From Ctena decussata (lineage: Eukaryota; Mollusca; Bivalvia; Lucinida; Lucinidae), in NCBI GenBank assembly GCA_963989385.1, contig OZ022500.1, positions 113,749,842 to 113,813,841 on the forward strand: DNA of 64,000 bases, given 5' to 3'. The stretch's first letter is position 1, and every line of letters starts with the position of its first letter. The notes beneath the pieces are model-generated. The model did not search any database, was not told the origin of the DNA, and saw only the letters and a list, made by a program, of their open reading frames with translations. A program made the position numbers and the translations under genes. Positions 44,329 to 55,844 of this stretch are shown here, one piece after another.

Positions 44329-44645
44329 AACTTTAAGGTAAAACTTTAACATTTTGCTAACGCCGACGCAACCGCCAACGCCAACACCAACGCCGGCGCC
44401 GACGCCGGGGGTAGTACAATAGCTCTTCCTGAACTTCGTTCAGGCGAGCTAAAAACAATACTTTAAGGTCTGACGTGTGCACTTAGAAAAAAAAATTTCC
44501 CATGATAAATATACAATCAGTGGCCAATTTCTAAAATTCCATTGACTTATATGCATGCATTTTTTCATGTGTGTAAGAAATCACTCTGCTTCTGTTAATC
44601 CAATTTAAAAGAAAAATATACCTGAATGAAAGTGAGACACGTGGA

Positions 44646-44856
44646 GCTATATTTATCATATGACGTCGTATCTGAGAGTGTATTAAAGCCATGCATTAAA
44701 AACGATAATCCACTAGTGGATTAAATATGCAAATTACGTCATTACGTTATGTATTGACGTCTATAAAACGTCGCGTTTTCTAATGGCGAATTCGTGACGT
44801 TTTAGTGCAAAATTAGCTTATAAAATACGATTTTAGTGTCATATGATAAATAGAAT
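44646..44856. repeat. Foldback segment (ATTTATCATATGAC ends)
   Basis: 'ctatatttatcatatgac' on the left pairs with 'gtcatatgataaatag' on the right. The interior is rich in ACGTC/GACGT words, including tgacgt/acgtca that resemble CRE half-sites. Confidence 0.5.
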
Positions 44857-45004
44857 CTTGCATTCGTGCCCCTGTATTATTGAATTTATTAAACTCGTTG
44901 GTGAAAACGATAAGATGCTCGGCAAAGCCTCGCATCTTATCTCTTTCCCCAACTCGTTTAATAAATTCAATAATACATGGGCACTCATGTAAGATCCTCT
45001 ATAT
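44851..45004. mobile_element. Foldback MITE of 154 bp
   Basis: 'tattattgaatttattaaac' on the left pairs with 'gtttaataaattcaataata' on the right, and 'agatgctcggc' pairs with 'gcctcgcatct' around the centre. It overlaps the previous segment at 44851-44856. Confidence 0.75.
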
Positions 45005-45392
45005 ACGAATATGGATTAAATTTTGAACAGTTTTTTTTTTTTCAAATTTGGTAATTTTTATATAGATGTTTTTAATTTAAATAGACTGTATCCATTTTGA
45101 ACTGAAGTTATATTCCAATGTTGAATTTATTTCGCTTTAGTGGTATGCCCAATATAGGAGTCATCATAATAACTTCATTTCTTAACAAAACAGAAGTTTA
45201 TAACATAAACTTGGAAATATATGTAAGTCATTGAGCATTTGGAATTTGGTAAAGTACTTAAGGCTGAATTAAAGGGAAGAAAAGATTTTGTAAAGGGGGC
45301 AAATTTAATGACCTTCATTTGCAAAATATCTACATCCTTAAGAACAGAACTCATTAACCCTTAAAGCACAAAAAAAAACAACAACAGCTGAA
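45005..45392. other. AT-rich gene-free stretch
   Basis: No element end or exon recognised on either strand. Confidence 0.35.
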
Positions 45393-45530
45393 TCTGCAAA
45401 CTGTGTAAATCCAGATAAGGCAGCTCATGATGAGCTGCCTCATCTGAGTCTACACTGTTTGCCCTCTAGTCCTTGAATTCAGAGTATGATATATATAGCT
45501 AAGATGGAAGATTTTTTTAAACTTTGCAGA
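45393..45530 (-). repeat. Palindromic MITE (GCAAACAG family), inverted copy
   Basis: The centre 'gcagctcatgatgagctgc' is flanked by 'gcaaactgtgtaaatccaga' and 'ctgagtctacactgtttgc'. The outer sequence 'ccttgaattcagagtatgat' matches the copy at 1940-2080 in reverse. Confidence 0.65.
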
Positions 45531-45584
45531 CGTTGTTTGTTGTCTGTTGTTGTTTTTTTGTGCACAGTAAGAATTAATAATTAC

Positions 45585-45720
45585 CGTGGTACAATTGGAT
45601 AGTTTACACCTCTGACTTTCATTCTGTGACGGATCTTGATCGTATGTGTCACCCCTGGGACACACTGAAGAACCTCGGGCTCTGTGCTCAGACATGGAGC
45701 AAGTCTCAGTTTCAGAATAC
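45585..45720 (-). CDS. Internal coding exon, unidentified; possibly upstream exon of the L1 gene
   Basis: A 136 bp minus-strand exon with acceptor TTTGTTTCTTGCAG just above 45720 and donor CCACG|GTAATT just below 45585. It opens with two bases of a split codon, then 44 codons starting ILKLRLAPCLSTEPEVL, with a basic middle KIRHRMKVRG and ending NYPIVP, then two bases. The alternative frame is less protein-like. The start is hydrophobic and basic with few acids, as in a mitochondrial presequence, and the rest is a basic linker. The end phase fits exon 9065-9272 (joining to an Arg codon), which would place it in the MRPL1-like gene with a 36 kb intron. By chance one in three exons would fit. 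It could instead belong to an unrelated minus-strand gene; no domain was recognised. Confidence 0.6.
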
Positions 45721-45765
45721 CTGCAAGAAACAAAAAGAGCAAAACATGCCAGCTCCATTTTATTA

Positions 45766-46044
45766 AACAAGAGGGCCATGGTGGCCCTGAATTGCTCACC
45801 TGAGCATTAATCAGTTCACTGGCTCTGGTGAAGATTAATAAGAGTTTTTACCATATATGGATGGCGGCCACCTTGGTCATGTGACCAAGATCATTTGAAG
45901 AACTTTCAATCCTTTGACCCATGCAGGCTCCGTATGAAATATGAGTTCAGTCTGCCCAGTGGTTTCAGAGATGTTTGAATATGTTTATGGATGGATGACA
46001 GAGGCAGCTAACACAAATACTGTAAGGCTCAGGTGAGCTAAAAA
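45766..46044 (+). mobile_element. Short hairpin-ended element (GAGCTAAAA family)
   Basis: The 5' end is ACAAGAGGGCC-atgg-TGGCCCT, then 'tgctcacctgagcattaatc' identical in style to 3126. The 3' end is GGCTCAGGTGAGCTAAAAA. Its 3' two-thirds are repeated by the 315 bp tandem duplication. Confidence 0.75.
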
Positions 46045-46490
46045 TGGCAGAGTTGCTTCCACAAAAAGTACCTGTTCATGTTGAGTTCCTTTGATGGATT
46101 TGAACTAGACTGAACTAGGCGAACACAGATGATAAAATGGTAGCATCATTAGGGACCAACCATTTGATATTCTGGGTGGCCGCCACCTTGGTCATGTGAC
46201 CAAGATCATTTGAAGAACTTTCAATCCTTTGACCCATGCAGGCTCCATATGAAATATGAGTTCAGTCTGCCCAGTGGTTTCAGAGATGTTTGAAAATGTT
46301 TATGGATGGATGACAGAGGCAGCTAACACAAATACTGTAAGGCTCAGGTGAGCTAAAAATGGCAGAGTTGCTTCCCCAAAAAGTACCTGTTCATGTTGAG
46401 TTCCTTTGATGGATTTGAACTAGACTGAACTAGGCGAACACAGATGATAAAATGGTAGCATCATTAGGGACCAACCATTTGATATTCTGG
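45861..46490 (+). repeat. 315 bp tandem duplication
   Basis: 45861-46175 and 46176-46490 are almost identical; noted changes are ccgtatg/ccatatg, gaatatg/gaaaatg and ccacaaa/ccccaaa. The unit spans the 3' part of the element plus 130 bp of flank. It ends at a poly(G) run (46489-46509). Confidence 0.9.
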
Positions 46491-46724
46491 GGGGGGGGGG
46501 GGGGGGGGGTCTGGTATTCTTGATGGAGACAGACATTTTATTTCACTGGCCTCTGAAACAATTTCTTTTTCACCTTGAGGGAGCTAATTTCTATTTTTTA
46601 CAAATGAACTCAAACAGGTTATTTTTTTTTTTCAGTTTTATAGGCTGACCTATCAGATCCTTGTTTACTTGACCGTAACATCCTTTTATTTTACCCACAT
46701 CAATATTTTTTACACCTTTTTTTC

Positions 46725-46819
46725 TCACAAAAAGAGATTGATGCTGTCTTTAACCAGGCTATGGGCATGGCTTAGCTTGCTTTTGCAAACCAGCTCCTGG
46801 AGCATGTTACTCTCTTCAT
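46725..46819 (-). CDS. Weak candidate 3'-terminal exon
   Basis: On the minus strand, acceptor TTTCTGTACCTTAG lies just above 46819. Two bases of a split codon are followed by 30 codons, EESNMLQELVCKSKLSHAHS then LVKDSINLFL, and a TGA at 46727-46725. The peptide looks helical and plausible, but the support is only the acceptor and the clean stop. An alternative donor inside would make a 9-base exon with the right phase for 45720, which is unlikely. Confidence 0.25.
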
Positions 46820-46923
46820 CTAAGGTACAGAAACAAACATACCTGTATGAGTTTGGCAAAACATTAGGCCTTAAATTAGGGATATTTTGGCCAAAAATTA
46901 AGGCTATTTTGGCAAAGTTTTAG

Positions 46924-49218
46924 CACGGCCGCTTATCTCCGTCAGCACAACACCGTGTTGTGTATAGGAAAATGTGCAGAGGATTTCCGGTGGTTCTGCA
47001 GGCGATTCGAAAATAAAGGTCACGAAAGGTAGGTGTCTCGGTTTAAAAGGGATACATTCTTTTCCAGCGTAAAACAAAAGAAAAGGAAAATGTCATGCAA
47101 CCCTTCAATCGTTTTTCTATGAATACGAGTCTTGATTGAAGACAGATTCTCAGTTATACAACAGATTTCCATTTTTCTCCGGAGCGAGGTGGCCGTTTTG
47201 TTGACATGCAAACATTTCAAATTTGCATTCCTGAAGTCGCCGAGTATTTATGTTTTCATCTATCACCTGTATATTAAAGGTCTCTCATATAAGTACCAGT
47301 TACGAGCCTAAACAGAATTTGCTACCTTCCTTCAGCCCAGATAATGAAAGTTATTGTGGAATTCGTGATCCAGGAGATCGGTGGTGCTGAAGGCGATAGG
47401 TGGCGGTGCAGGAGATTGTTTTATGTTGTGCCACCAATGACCGTTTTTAACTGTTTTATAACATAAATAATGTAGTAGCATGGCATGGTGCAGATTCGCA
47501 CAGCTTTCAGAATCGTACACTTGGCCGTACAATGCCTCTGCTGCATTAAACATGCTAATTAAAATGAAAATAACGACTCCAGCAATCAGGGGATTGAATT
47601 ATCAGTCAATCATTTGCATTGCAAAGCTTCTGTTAGAACTAAATGGTACGAAAGTAATGCTAGTTTGTCAATTGGGTACTTACATTCGTCCCACTTTCTT
47701 TGTTTAATTACATTGTGCACACGGCCACCAATCCAGCTCATTCATCGCATATACCAATGGGGCAAAACTTTCTGTTCCTTATTTTTGAGACCAAAATTCG
47801 ATAAAACAGGCAATGCTATGAGATGGGACATTCATTGGAAGTTTGGACACAGGTATTGGTTTATAAAGAATTTTATGCGTGATCGTTTGAAATGCTTTGT
47901 AGCGGAGAAAAGGGCACTTTCTCCAACTTCAACGCAGATTCTCCTTTCAGTCTGTGATCCAGAGCATTAACGTATGTTGTAGGTCGAAATCAAGGTTATC
48001 GCATAGCATTGTCGGGTTCAAAAATGTGGCTACTAACAAGAAAAAAAAAACAAGTTTATTGAATTCAAGGTCAATTTCATTCATACTGCAAACAATGAGT
48101 GAGATAGACCTTAAATTCTATAAAAGCTTTAAATTTTCTTGTTAGTGAATAATTTTTGAAATCCGATAGTGCGATGTGATTACCTCGATTACGACCTACA
48201 ACTTACCTTGAAAATAATGATGTTGACGAAAGTGCCATTTTCCACACTTCAAAACATTTCAAACCGCCAAGTATAACATCGTTTATAAAACAACACCAGT
48301 ATCCAAAAGTCCAATGGATTTCTCATCGCATAGCATTGTCGATATCTGATTTTAGTCTTAGACAGAAGGAATAGAAAGGTTTGCCCCCATTGGTATATAC
48401 GATGAGCTGGATTGGTGGCCGTGTGCACAATGTAATTAAACAAAGAAAGTGGGACGAATGTAAGTACCCAATTGACAAACTAGCATTACTTTCGTACCAT
48501 TTAGTTCTAACAGAAGCTTTGCAGTGCAAATGATTGACTGATAATTCAATCCCCTGATTGCTGGAGTCGTTATTTTCATTTTAATTAGCATGCTTAATGC
48601 AGCAGAGGCATTGTATAGCCAAGTGTACGAATCTGAAAGCTGTGCGAATCTGTACCATGCCATGCTACTACATTATTTACGTTATAAAACAGTTAAAAAC
48701 GGTCATTGGTGGCACAACATAAAACAATCTCCTGCACCGCCACCTATCGCCTTCAGCACCACCGATCTCCTGGATCACGAATTCCACAACAACTTTCATT
48801 ATCTGGGCTGAAGGAAAGTAGCAAATTCTGTTTAGGCTCGTAACTGGTACTTATATGAGAGACCTTTAATATACAGGTGATAGATGAAAACATAAATACT
48901 CGGCGACTTCAGGAATGCAAATTTGAAATGTTTGCATGTCAACAAAACGGCCACCTCGCTCCGGGAAAAAATGGAAATCTGTTGTATAACTGAGAATCTG
49001 GCTTCAATCAAGACTCGTATTCATAGAAAAAAGATTGGAGGGTTGCATGACATTTTCCTTTTCTTTTGTTTTACGCTGGAAAAGAATATATCCCTTTTAA
49101 ACCGAGACACTACCTTGCGTGATCTTTATTTTCGAATCGCCTGCAGAACCACCGGAAATCTCCTGCACATTTTCCTATACACAACACGGTGTTGTGCTGA
49201 CGGAGATAAGCGGCCGTG
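46924..49218. mobile_element. 2.3 kb foldback transposon with CAC ends and 5 bp target duplication
   Basis: The ends are CACGGCCGCTTATCTCCG and its exact complement, flanked by TTTAG at 46919-46923 and 49219-49223. The inverted arms run almost to the centre (about 48040-48130). The outer ~800 bp are very alike, the inner ~300 bp much more diverged. Next to each tip is the palindrome CACAACAC-c-GTGTTGTG. Each arm has an open frame of about 73 codons (47332-47553 minus, 48590-48811 plus) ending ...EFHNNFHYLG; the five differences noted all change an amino acid, so there is no sign of purifying selection. CAC ends with a 5 bp duplication fit Transib/RAG-like transposons, but no transposase is present and the class is inference. 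Confidence 0.8.
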
Positions 49219-49223
49219 TTTAG

Positions 49224-49616
49224 GGCTAACATTAGGAATTTAAGGTTTTTTTCTAGCCCAATCATATGCCCAAACATGCTTTATTCGAACTTTAGAAAGT
49301 TTGATAAATACTTACTAATAGAGTCACGTACATTATACATGAATGCCAGTTAATAAAATGGCTGAAAGTTGTGTGCTAAGAAGTTAACAAAGGGGGTCTG
49401 CGGCAACACCCCCCAGAAGCCAAAGCAATTTCCTAATTTTAATGGCAATTTTAGGACTGGAAACAATAGAGAACAAGGGCTTCGCAAGCGGCGCATAATA
49501 CACCCGTTTCAATGTCCTAAAGGAGTTACAGAATGAACAAAATTGTTTACAAAGGATAGACAGGCAGACAAACAGGGGCAACCACTCTATAATTAACTAG
49601 AACTGTCAGCGAATCC
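49224..49616. other. Gene-free stretch
   Basis: No exon or recognised repeat. Host sequence of the foldback element on both sides carries loose 'aattaagg' repeats. Confidence 0.35.
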
Positions 49617-50607
49617 GACTATACCCCCGCTTAATTGCTAAAATCAAATGGTGTTATTTTCATAACTAAAAGCATAGAGAGGGAGAGAAATCATTGTTAC
49701 CATGTATACCAAATATGAATGGTTGCTGTGAAATCTGTTACAAAAAATTATATTATTCAAAGTCAGGAGAGAAAGAAAATTGATAAAAATATAGGGAAGA
49801 TTAAGCAGAAGAAGACTGTTTCTCAATCCAACAATACAACAAGTTATCATCAACCTGCATACAAAATATCCCTACTAGAGGAGAAGGCTGGTTCTCAATC
49901 CCACGATACAGTAAGTCATCATTAACCTGCATACCAAACATGACTACTCTAGCTTGCATGGTTGTGAAGAAATCTTTGATGAAAAATTTCATTATTCAAC
50001 GTATGGAAAGAAAGAATATTGGACAAATACAGGGAAGAATATGCAGGAGAAGGCTGGTTCTCAATCCCACGATACAACATATCGTCATCAACCTGCATAC
50101 CAAATATGACTACTCTAGCTTGCTTGGTTGTGGAGAAATCTTTGACAAAAAATTTCATTATTCTAAGTAGGGAAAGAAAGAAAATCGGACAAATACAGGG
50201 AAGAATAAGAGGAGAAGGATGGTTCTCAATCCCACAATACAACATGTCGTCATCAACCTGCATACCAAATATGACTACTCTAGCTTGCATGGTTGTGGAG
50301 AAACCTTCGACGAAAAATTTCATTATTCAAAGTATGGAAAGAAAGAAAATCGGACAAATACAGGAAAGAATAAGCAGGAGAAGGCTGGTTCTCAATCCAA
50401 CAATACAACATGTCGTCATCAACCTGTATGCCAAATATGACCAGTCTAGCTTGTATGGTTGTGAAGAAATCTTTGATGAAAAATTTGATTAAAAGGGGAC
50501 GGAAGGACAGACAGAAGGACAGACAGACGGACAGAAGGACAGATGTAAAACAGTATACCCCTCCCCCCACACACACACACACTTTTTCAAAGCAGGGGTA
50601 TAATGAC
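49617..50607 (+). mobile_element. Tandem-core element with ~166 bp units and AGGGGTATAATG end
   Basis: The left part has CTATACCCCCGC; the right end has 'gtatacccctcccccc' and, after a CA run, 'gcaggggtataatg', giving inverted ends and a terminal stem. Units share 'gaaggctggttctcaatccc', 'acctgcataccaaatatgac' and 'gaaatctttgatgaaaaat'; anchors at about 49877, 50042, 50209 and 50373. A GGACAGAC tract precedes the end. Frames along it are repeat artefacts. Confidence 0.65.
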
Positions 50608-50789
50608 TGCAACATTATCTAAATATTTAAAATATATTTGACATACTGTTAGTATACTAAAAATCAGCTTCCAGGGTAATTGGAACAAGGGAGATAACCT
50701 AAATATACTAGATATACCATTTTTGGTTTTACTTTTTTCCCTTGACAATATATTGTACAAGGTAAGTATTACACAAAAATAGCCCATAA

Positions 50790-51655
50790 GAACTAATGAA
50801 AGGGATAAACTCTAAAACGAAGAAAGGGAGAGCAGCCATTGTTGAACGCAACACACCGTTGGGACTTCATTCACATGGCTATGAAGTTTCATGAAGATAT
50901 CCCGGACGGTTATCTAGTTATTGCCCGCACAAGACTTGCAGGGAAAAAATTAATCAAAGGGGCATAACTTGGAAACTAAGGAAGGGGGAGCAACCATTCT
51001 TGTACGTGACATGTTCCCCCAACCTAATACATATTAGGGATGTAACCATAGTCTATAAATGACTATTGCGATAGTATTAACATTGCAAGAAGTACCATTG
51101 CGATACCATTACTATTGCAGGTTGCTATTGCAATGCATTGCGATAACTATTGGGGACAGATTTTGTATCCAGAAACTGAGCTTTTCTGTATAAAACTCTG
51201 GTATGTTCACAAATTTACACTGTAAAGCATTGTTTAAGGACTGTTGTATCACAACATGCACACCTTGGCTACAAAATACAAGAAAATATTATTTTTCATT
51301 CTTTGGAATCCATGTGCATTTTTATTATTCTTTTAGCTAAAGACTTCTTTCAAGAAATTGATGCATGTTTAGAAACTATTGAAACTTTTGCGATATTGGA
51401 AACACTATTGCTGATAGTATTGACATTGCAGCTTTCCCAATCGATAGTGACTATTGCCAATGTTACTATTGCGATATATCGATAGTCTGATGTATTGTTA
51501 CACCCCTAATACATGCCTACCAAATTTCATGAAGATATCCCAAAGGGTTACTGAGTTATGGCGCGCACAAGAATGTTTACGGATGGACGGAAAGACGGAC
51601 GGACAACGCCACGACATAATACGTCCATTTTTTCAAAACTGGTGTATAAAAAACA
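50790..51655 (+). mobile_element. Related tandem-type element with GGTGTATAAAAA end, hosting a hAT MITE
   Basis: Two diverged units share 'tttcatgaagatatcccg/a' and 'ttactgagttatggcgcgca'-type words, with 'aaaggggcataactt' as in the 17900-19158 family. The 3' end carries a GACGGAC tract, then 'tccattttttcaaaactgg' and TGTATAAAAAA. The 5' limit is approximate. Confidence 0.5.
51046..51509. mobile_element. hAT-like MITE (AGGGRTGTAAC ends)
   Basis: The left end is AGGGATGTAACCATAG; the right end complemented is AGGGGTGTAACAATACATC. Flanks 'aatacata' and 'aatacatg' are a near-8 bp duplication. The inside is packed with 'actattgcgatagtatt'-type inverted words. Confidence 0.7.
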
Positions 51656-51892
51656 GGGATGATGATAAAAATAAGGGTTTTTTATTTTAGGATTTTTGCC
51701 TTTTAGAGTGTTTATTTTGCCATAATGGCTTGTCTCCCATAAGCTAGTTCCTCTTTTGCAATTCAGTTTTAGTGGAAACAAATTACTTCGTAACATGGCA
51801 GATCAATATAACAGGTATGTGAATGTTGTATAGGATTTTTTTTGAATATGTATGCACATGCAGGCCCGCTGGTGTAAAACAACTGTAGATAA

Positions 51893-52226
51893 TTAGGACT
51901 ACCTCGGTACCTGTGTTTCACAGGATAAGCTTACCGCGAAAGTGAGATAATTGCAGCTTGTAACCTTGACAGTAAGTATCAATTAACAGGATAATCATGT
52001 CCGATGTTTTATAAATCTAATCCATGTAATTATCAAATAAGTTGGAAATAATTGCTGCCATCGGAAATTGGTCAATAGTAAATACGTTTTTTTAATACCG
52101 TCGGTTACTGTAAATTCCGAGTTGACCCCCCGAAAATGAAAGCGCATTATTGGATGACACTGTGGTAACATAATCACTGGGTGGGAGCGTACAGTACAAG
52201 TGACCGGTTGTCCCGATCTGCATAGT
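51893..52226 (+). repeat. 334 bp dispersed segment, copy 1
   Basis: From 'attaggactacctcggtacc' to 'ttgtcccgatctg', nearly identical to 54359-54692. A third, partial inverted piece ('gtacgctcccaaccagtgat') is at 56388-56407. Confidence 0.75.
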
Positions 52227-52935
52227 AGTCAGTTATAAAACTTGACCCAAATACAATGTATTGTGGCCATTAATATCCTGTGTAAGTTTGGTTATGATTG
52301 CTCAAAAACTGTTTCCTTTATTGCATGCACAAGAGATATGCAGCATTTCTGTATATGCAAGGGGAAATAACTAGTGTTACAATCCTACTTGGCCCATAAT
52401 CAAACTTAATCGAGATCTAATGACCATACACATACTACACTGTATTTATATAAATATTCAGCATTTTTGACTATGTAAGGGGCAATAACTCTGATGTCAA
52501 AGATCTAACTTAACCTCTACTGTTCTTTTGACCATTAACACACTGTGTAAGTTTTGTCATGATTGTGTAAAAATTGTAGCCTCTATCGAGTAAAGCAGTT
52601 TTGACTATATAAGAAGCAATAACTCTGGTGTTAATTGGCCCATTATCAAACTTAACCGAGATCTTGTGTCTCTAATCACACTGTGTAAGTTTGGTAAAGT
52701 TTACTCAAAATGGGTCAAAGAATCGTGTATCCAGATACATACTGTAGCAGACACTTATTATCATAATGGTATGCGTAACATGAAAAGGGACCATAAGCCA
52801 TTTGCAAACTTTATAAAACACTCATATCAATCTGTGCAGCCTGATTTTTTAAAAATAACAACTATGTGATTTTGATAACTTTTCTTGACAGTTTGGAAGT
52901 CTGCCCTAATAACTGGAATCTGAGGCTCTTGTTTT
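52227..52935. other. Diverged tandem-like units, no gene
   Basis: Three to four loose repeats of 'gtaaggggcaataactctg' and 'cactgtgtaagtttggt' spaced 110-160 bp, in the style of the 'ggggcataactc' families. No end structures found. Confidence 0.4.
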
Positions 52936-52939
52936 AAGG

Positions 52940-53165
52940 TGAATGGGTACAACTCCATACTTTTCTGCCATATTTTCTATACAGGGAAACAACTTTGTAA
53001 TTTCCAGTTTGCTTCCCTGAAATCCTTTAGTTGACCCTATGTTGAAGGGCTGTGTCATCCAATGGATGACACAGCCCTCCAACTTTGGGTCAACTAAGGG
53101 CAGCAAACTCTTTAAGAGTTGATTCCCATTTAGAAAGGAGGCTGCCTGACGTCCTATGAAGACAG
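52940..53165 (-). repeat. AAGGAAAGAATTT-family copy with a perfect central hairpin
   Basis: Family words 'ccagtttgcttccctg' and 'agttgattcccatttag' surround the hairpin 53025-53097, in which 'ttagttgaccc' and 'gggctgtgtcatcca' are mirrored by 'tggatgacacagccc' and 'gggtcaactaa'. Confidence 0.6.
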
Positions 53166-54358
53166 TTGCAATGTGTTTCAACCAGCTCTGTTGCCTGACA
53201 GCATAGCTCCCCTGAACAACTGGTAGTACTTAATCATATCTCATATGCATTTGTCAATACGGCTTGCACTACATAAAACTTCATGCAAGCATGTCCATGT
53301 ATTGTAAACATTTTTTATAAACAAAATCTTTAATATTAAATTCTATATCAATCACCTTGACTCAGGGTCACCCAATGGGGTGAGGGTAGTATTTTGTGAA
53401 AAACTCAAGCCTGTATCTAAAACCAGTTCGAGTATAAACAAATTTCATCCTGGAACGGTATGCTATCAGAATACTTTAACATAACCCCAAAAACGCTGTA
53501 AGTGCATGACCAAGGTCACTGAGTGGGGTGTGGGTGGTAAACTGTAAAACTTTGGACCAATATCTAACTACACTGAGTGCATATATCAAAAGAATCCATT
53601 CATGAGAAAAGGAGATATACTTAACTGTAAACTTTTGAAGTGAGTGCAACCTATTTTTGACCCCTAAGCCCCAACCCAGGGTCTGACCTTGGGGTATAGT
53701 GTAATGTAATGAAAGGTTACACTATGATATGATTATGTTCCAAATATGGAAGGGTCTTGTCAGTGGTTGCTAAGATATGAATTTTACTTTGTTGTAAAAC
53801 TTATAAGTAAGTGTGACCTAATTTTTTACCCCTGGCTTAGCACCATCCCCGGGTCTGACCCTGTTGTATAGTGTTATGTAATGAAAGGTTATGCTATAAT
53901 ATTATTATGTTCCAACTATGAAAGGGTTCTTACCAGTGGTTGCTGAAATATGAATGTCTCAAATACTTTGTTGTAAAATTCTAAAGTGAGTATAACTAAA
54001 TTTTTTACCCCTAAGTAGGGCTTCTACGTTTACACGGATAAACGATAACGGTTTGTGTATATGTGCTAAACGTTTACAAAATTCACACATCGTTTAACCG
54101 AACCTGAACACCCGGTAAACCACCAACAAGTTATAATATCTTATACAGTCGTCAGTAGTCAATCTTAATGTACTTGACGGCATACTCGGAAACGTCTAAT
54201 ATTCAGATCTTTATTTTCTAACTTCTGTGTACCTTACGCAAAGCATGACCTGTACACGTTTTGCCAGAAAATTGTTACGTCATAATCGGCAGCTAATTTT
54301 ATAAGGTACAGATCAAAGCCAAGGTCATGTCTGCCGACAACACGTGTTGTGTAGAAAA

Positions 54359-54692
54359 AATTAGGACTACCTCGGTACCTGTGTTTCACAGGATAAGCTT
54401 ACCGCGAAAGTGAGATAATTGCAGCTTGTAACCTTGACAGTAAGTATCAATTAACAGGATAATCATGTCCGATGTTTTATAAATCTAATCCATGTAATTA
54501 TCAAATACTTTGGAAATAATTGCTACCATCGGAAATTGGTCAATAGTAAATACGTTTTTTTAATACTGTCGGTTACTGTAAATTCCGAGTTGACCCCCCG
54601 AAAATGAAAGCACATTATTGGATGACACTGTGGTAACATAATCACTGGGTGGGAGCTTACAGTACAAGTGACCGGTTGTCCCGATCTGTATA
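54359..54692 (+). repeat. 334 bp dispersed segment, copy 2
   Basis: Nearly identical to 51893-52226; small differences such as 'aaataagttgg' against 'aaatactttgg'. It lies inside the hAT-like element. Confidence 0.75.
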
Positions 54693-55844
54693 GTGGACGC
54701 ATCTTTGTCCCAATATGTTGGGTAAGTTTCAAAATTGTTTATTTTTGTGTTTTAAAATCATTGAGTGTAGGTAGAACAGCTTGCTCGACAAGCCTTAATA
54801 CAGATCTTTTCGACATGTAACCTTAATTTTCTGTAAATTGTTATGATATGCTTTATTTTCACATTTAATTTGAGAAAATCACTACTCTACTTTCGATTTC
54901 GAAATCTGCGCCGGTACCATTTCTTCAAAATTTGCCATCAATTGTATATGAAACAACCGTGTTTTCTTTAGAAATATTTTATGGTGTATTTAGGTTCAGG
55001 ATTAATTAATCTTGTTAGATATCATGCTAGGTAAGGGCAATTATTTTCAAAGAAAACAAAAGAGGGGTCAAACACTATTCTGTATCGTGGGTCGTAAAAC
55101 CGATTGTCAGTGAGACATCCCATACAGTCAGAAAAATTTGGGGATGCTCAGCTTTGCTTGTCTTGTGGATTCGTCCCGTACTTAAAGGATACTTATCATG
55201 GGTAAATCTCTTAATAGATCATTAATCTATCTTAAGGTAGACGAATACTGAATAGAAATATTGGCGGGGCATTCAAACCATTATACCATCTAAATAACCC
55301 AAAGAGCTATAAAACATTTGGGTAAGAAAAAAACAATTTTCACCGTTTTGTTTTCCTAAAAAACAATATTTTGTATTTCTACATACTTTTTTTACACATT
55401 TTCCATTAAAATTCATATCTCTAGCACATGAATGCACTTTCATTTCAGCAAATCATATAATCTGTAATATAGGATATTTGAAACAAACTGATAACAAAAA
55501 ATTGCAGTTTTCTTGTTAATAAGTATATTTTTACATTCTTTGAAAAAATGCAAGAAAATTGAATTTCATGAAAAACGTCATGAAAAATATCATCAATCGA
55601 TGGGGCATGCTTATGCATATTATTTTAGTAAAACTTACATCGTATGTTAATGAATAAAACAAAAAAACAAACATTTCACCGTTTCGTTTACTAGAAAAAC
55701 AATGTTTAAGTTCAAAATATCCCCAAAACAGACTGCCCAAATTCTGCACCTGCTGCAAGCACCGCCGATCCTTGCCCTATTATTTATTTTCCTGTTATTT
55801 GGTTCTACCATAGAGTAATGTCGACAAAAATGCGCAGATGGAAT

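Larger units (their letters stand above)
43005..44456 (+). mobile_element. Hairpin-ended element split by a second element
   Basis: The 5' end is ACAAGACCTGTC-aca-GGGACAGG then 'gccttgcccatcacata'. The 3' part resumes at about 44329 with 'aactttaaggtaaaacttta', a GCC-rich tract and the hairpin CCTGAAC-ttc-GTTCAGG then CGAGCTAAAAA. Together these parts equal the short element at 7747-7906. The 1.28 kb between them is a separate element. Confidence 0.75.

Noticed and set aside
47332..48811. Conserved 73-codon gene in each arm of the foldback element
   Set aside because: The arms are similar throughout; all five differences noted between the two frames change an amino acid, so there is no sign of protein selection.
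49949..50492. 124-157 codon frames on both strands
   Set aside because: Translations of the ~166 bp tandem units at 49617-50607; both strands are open for the same reason.
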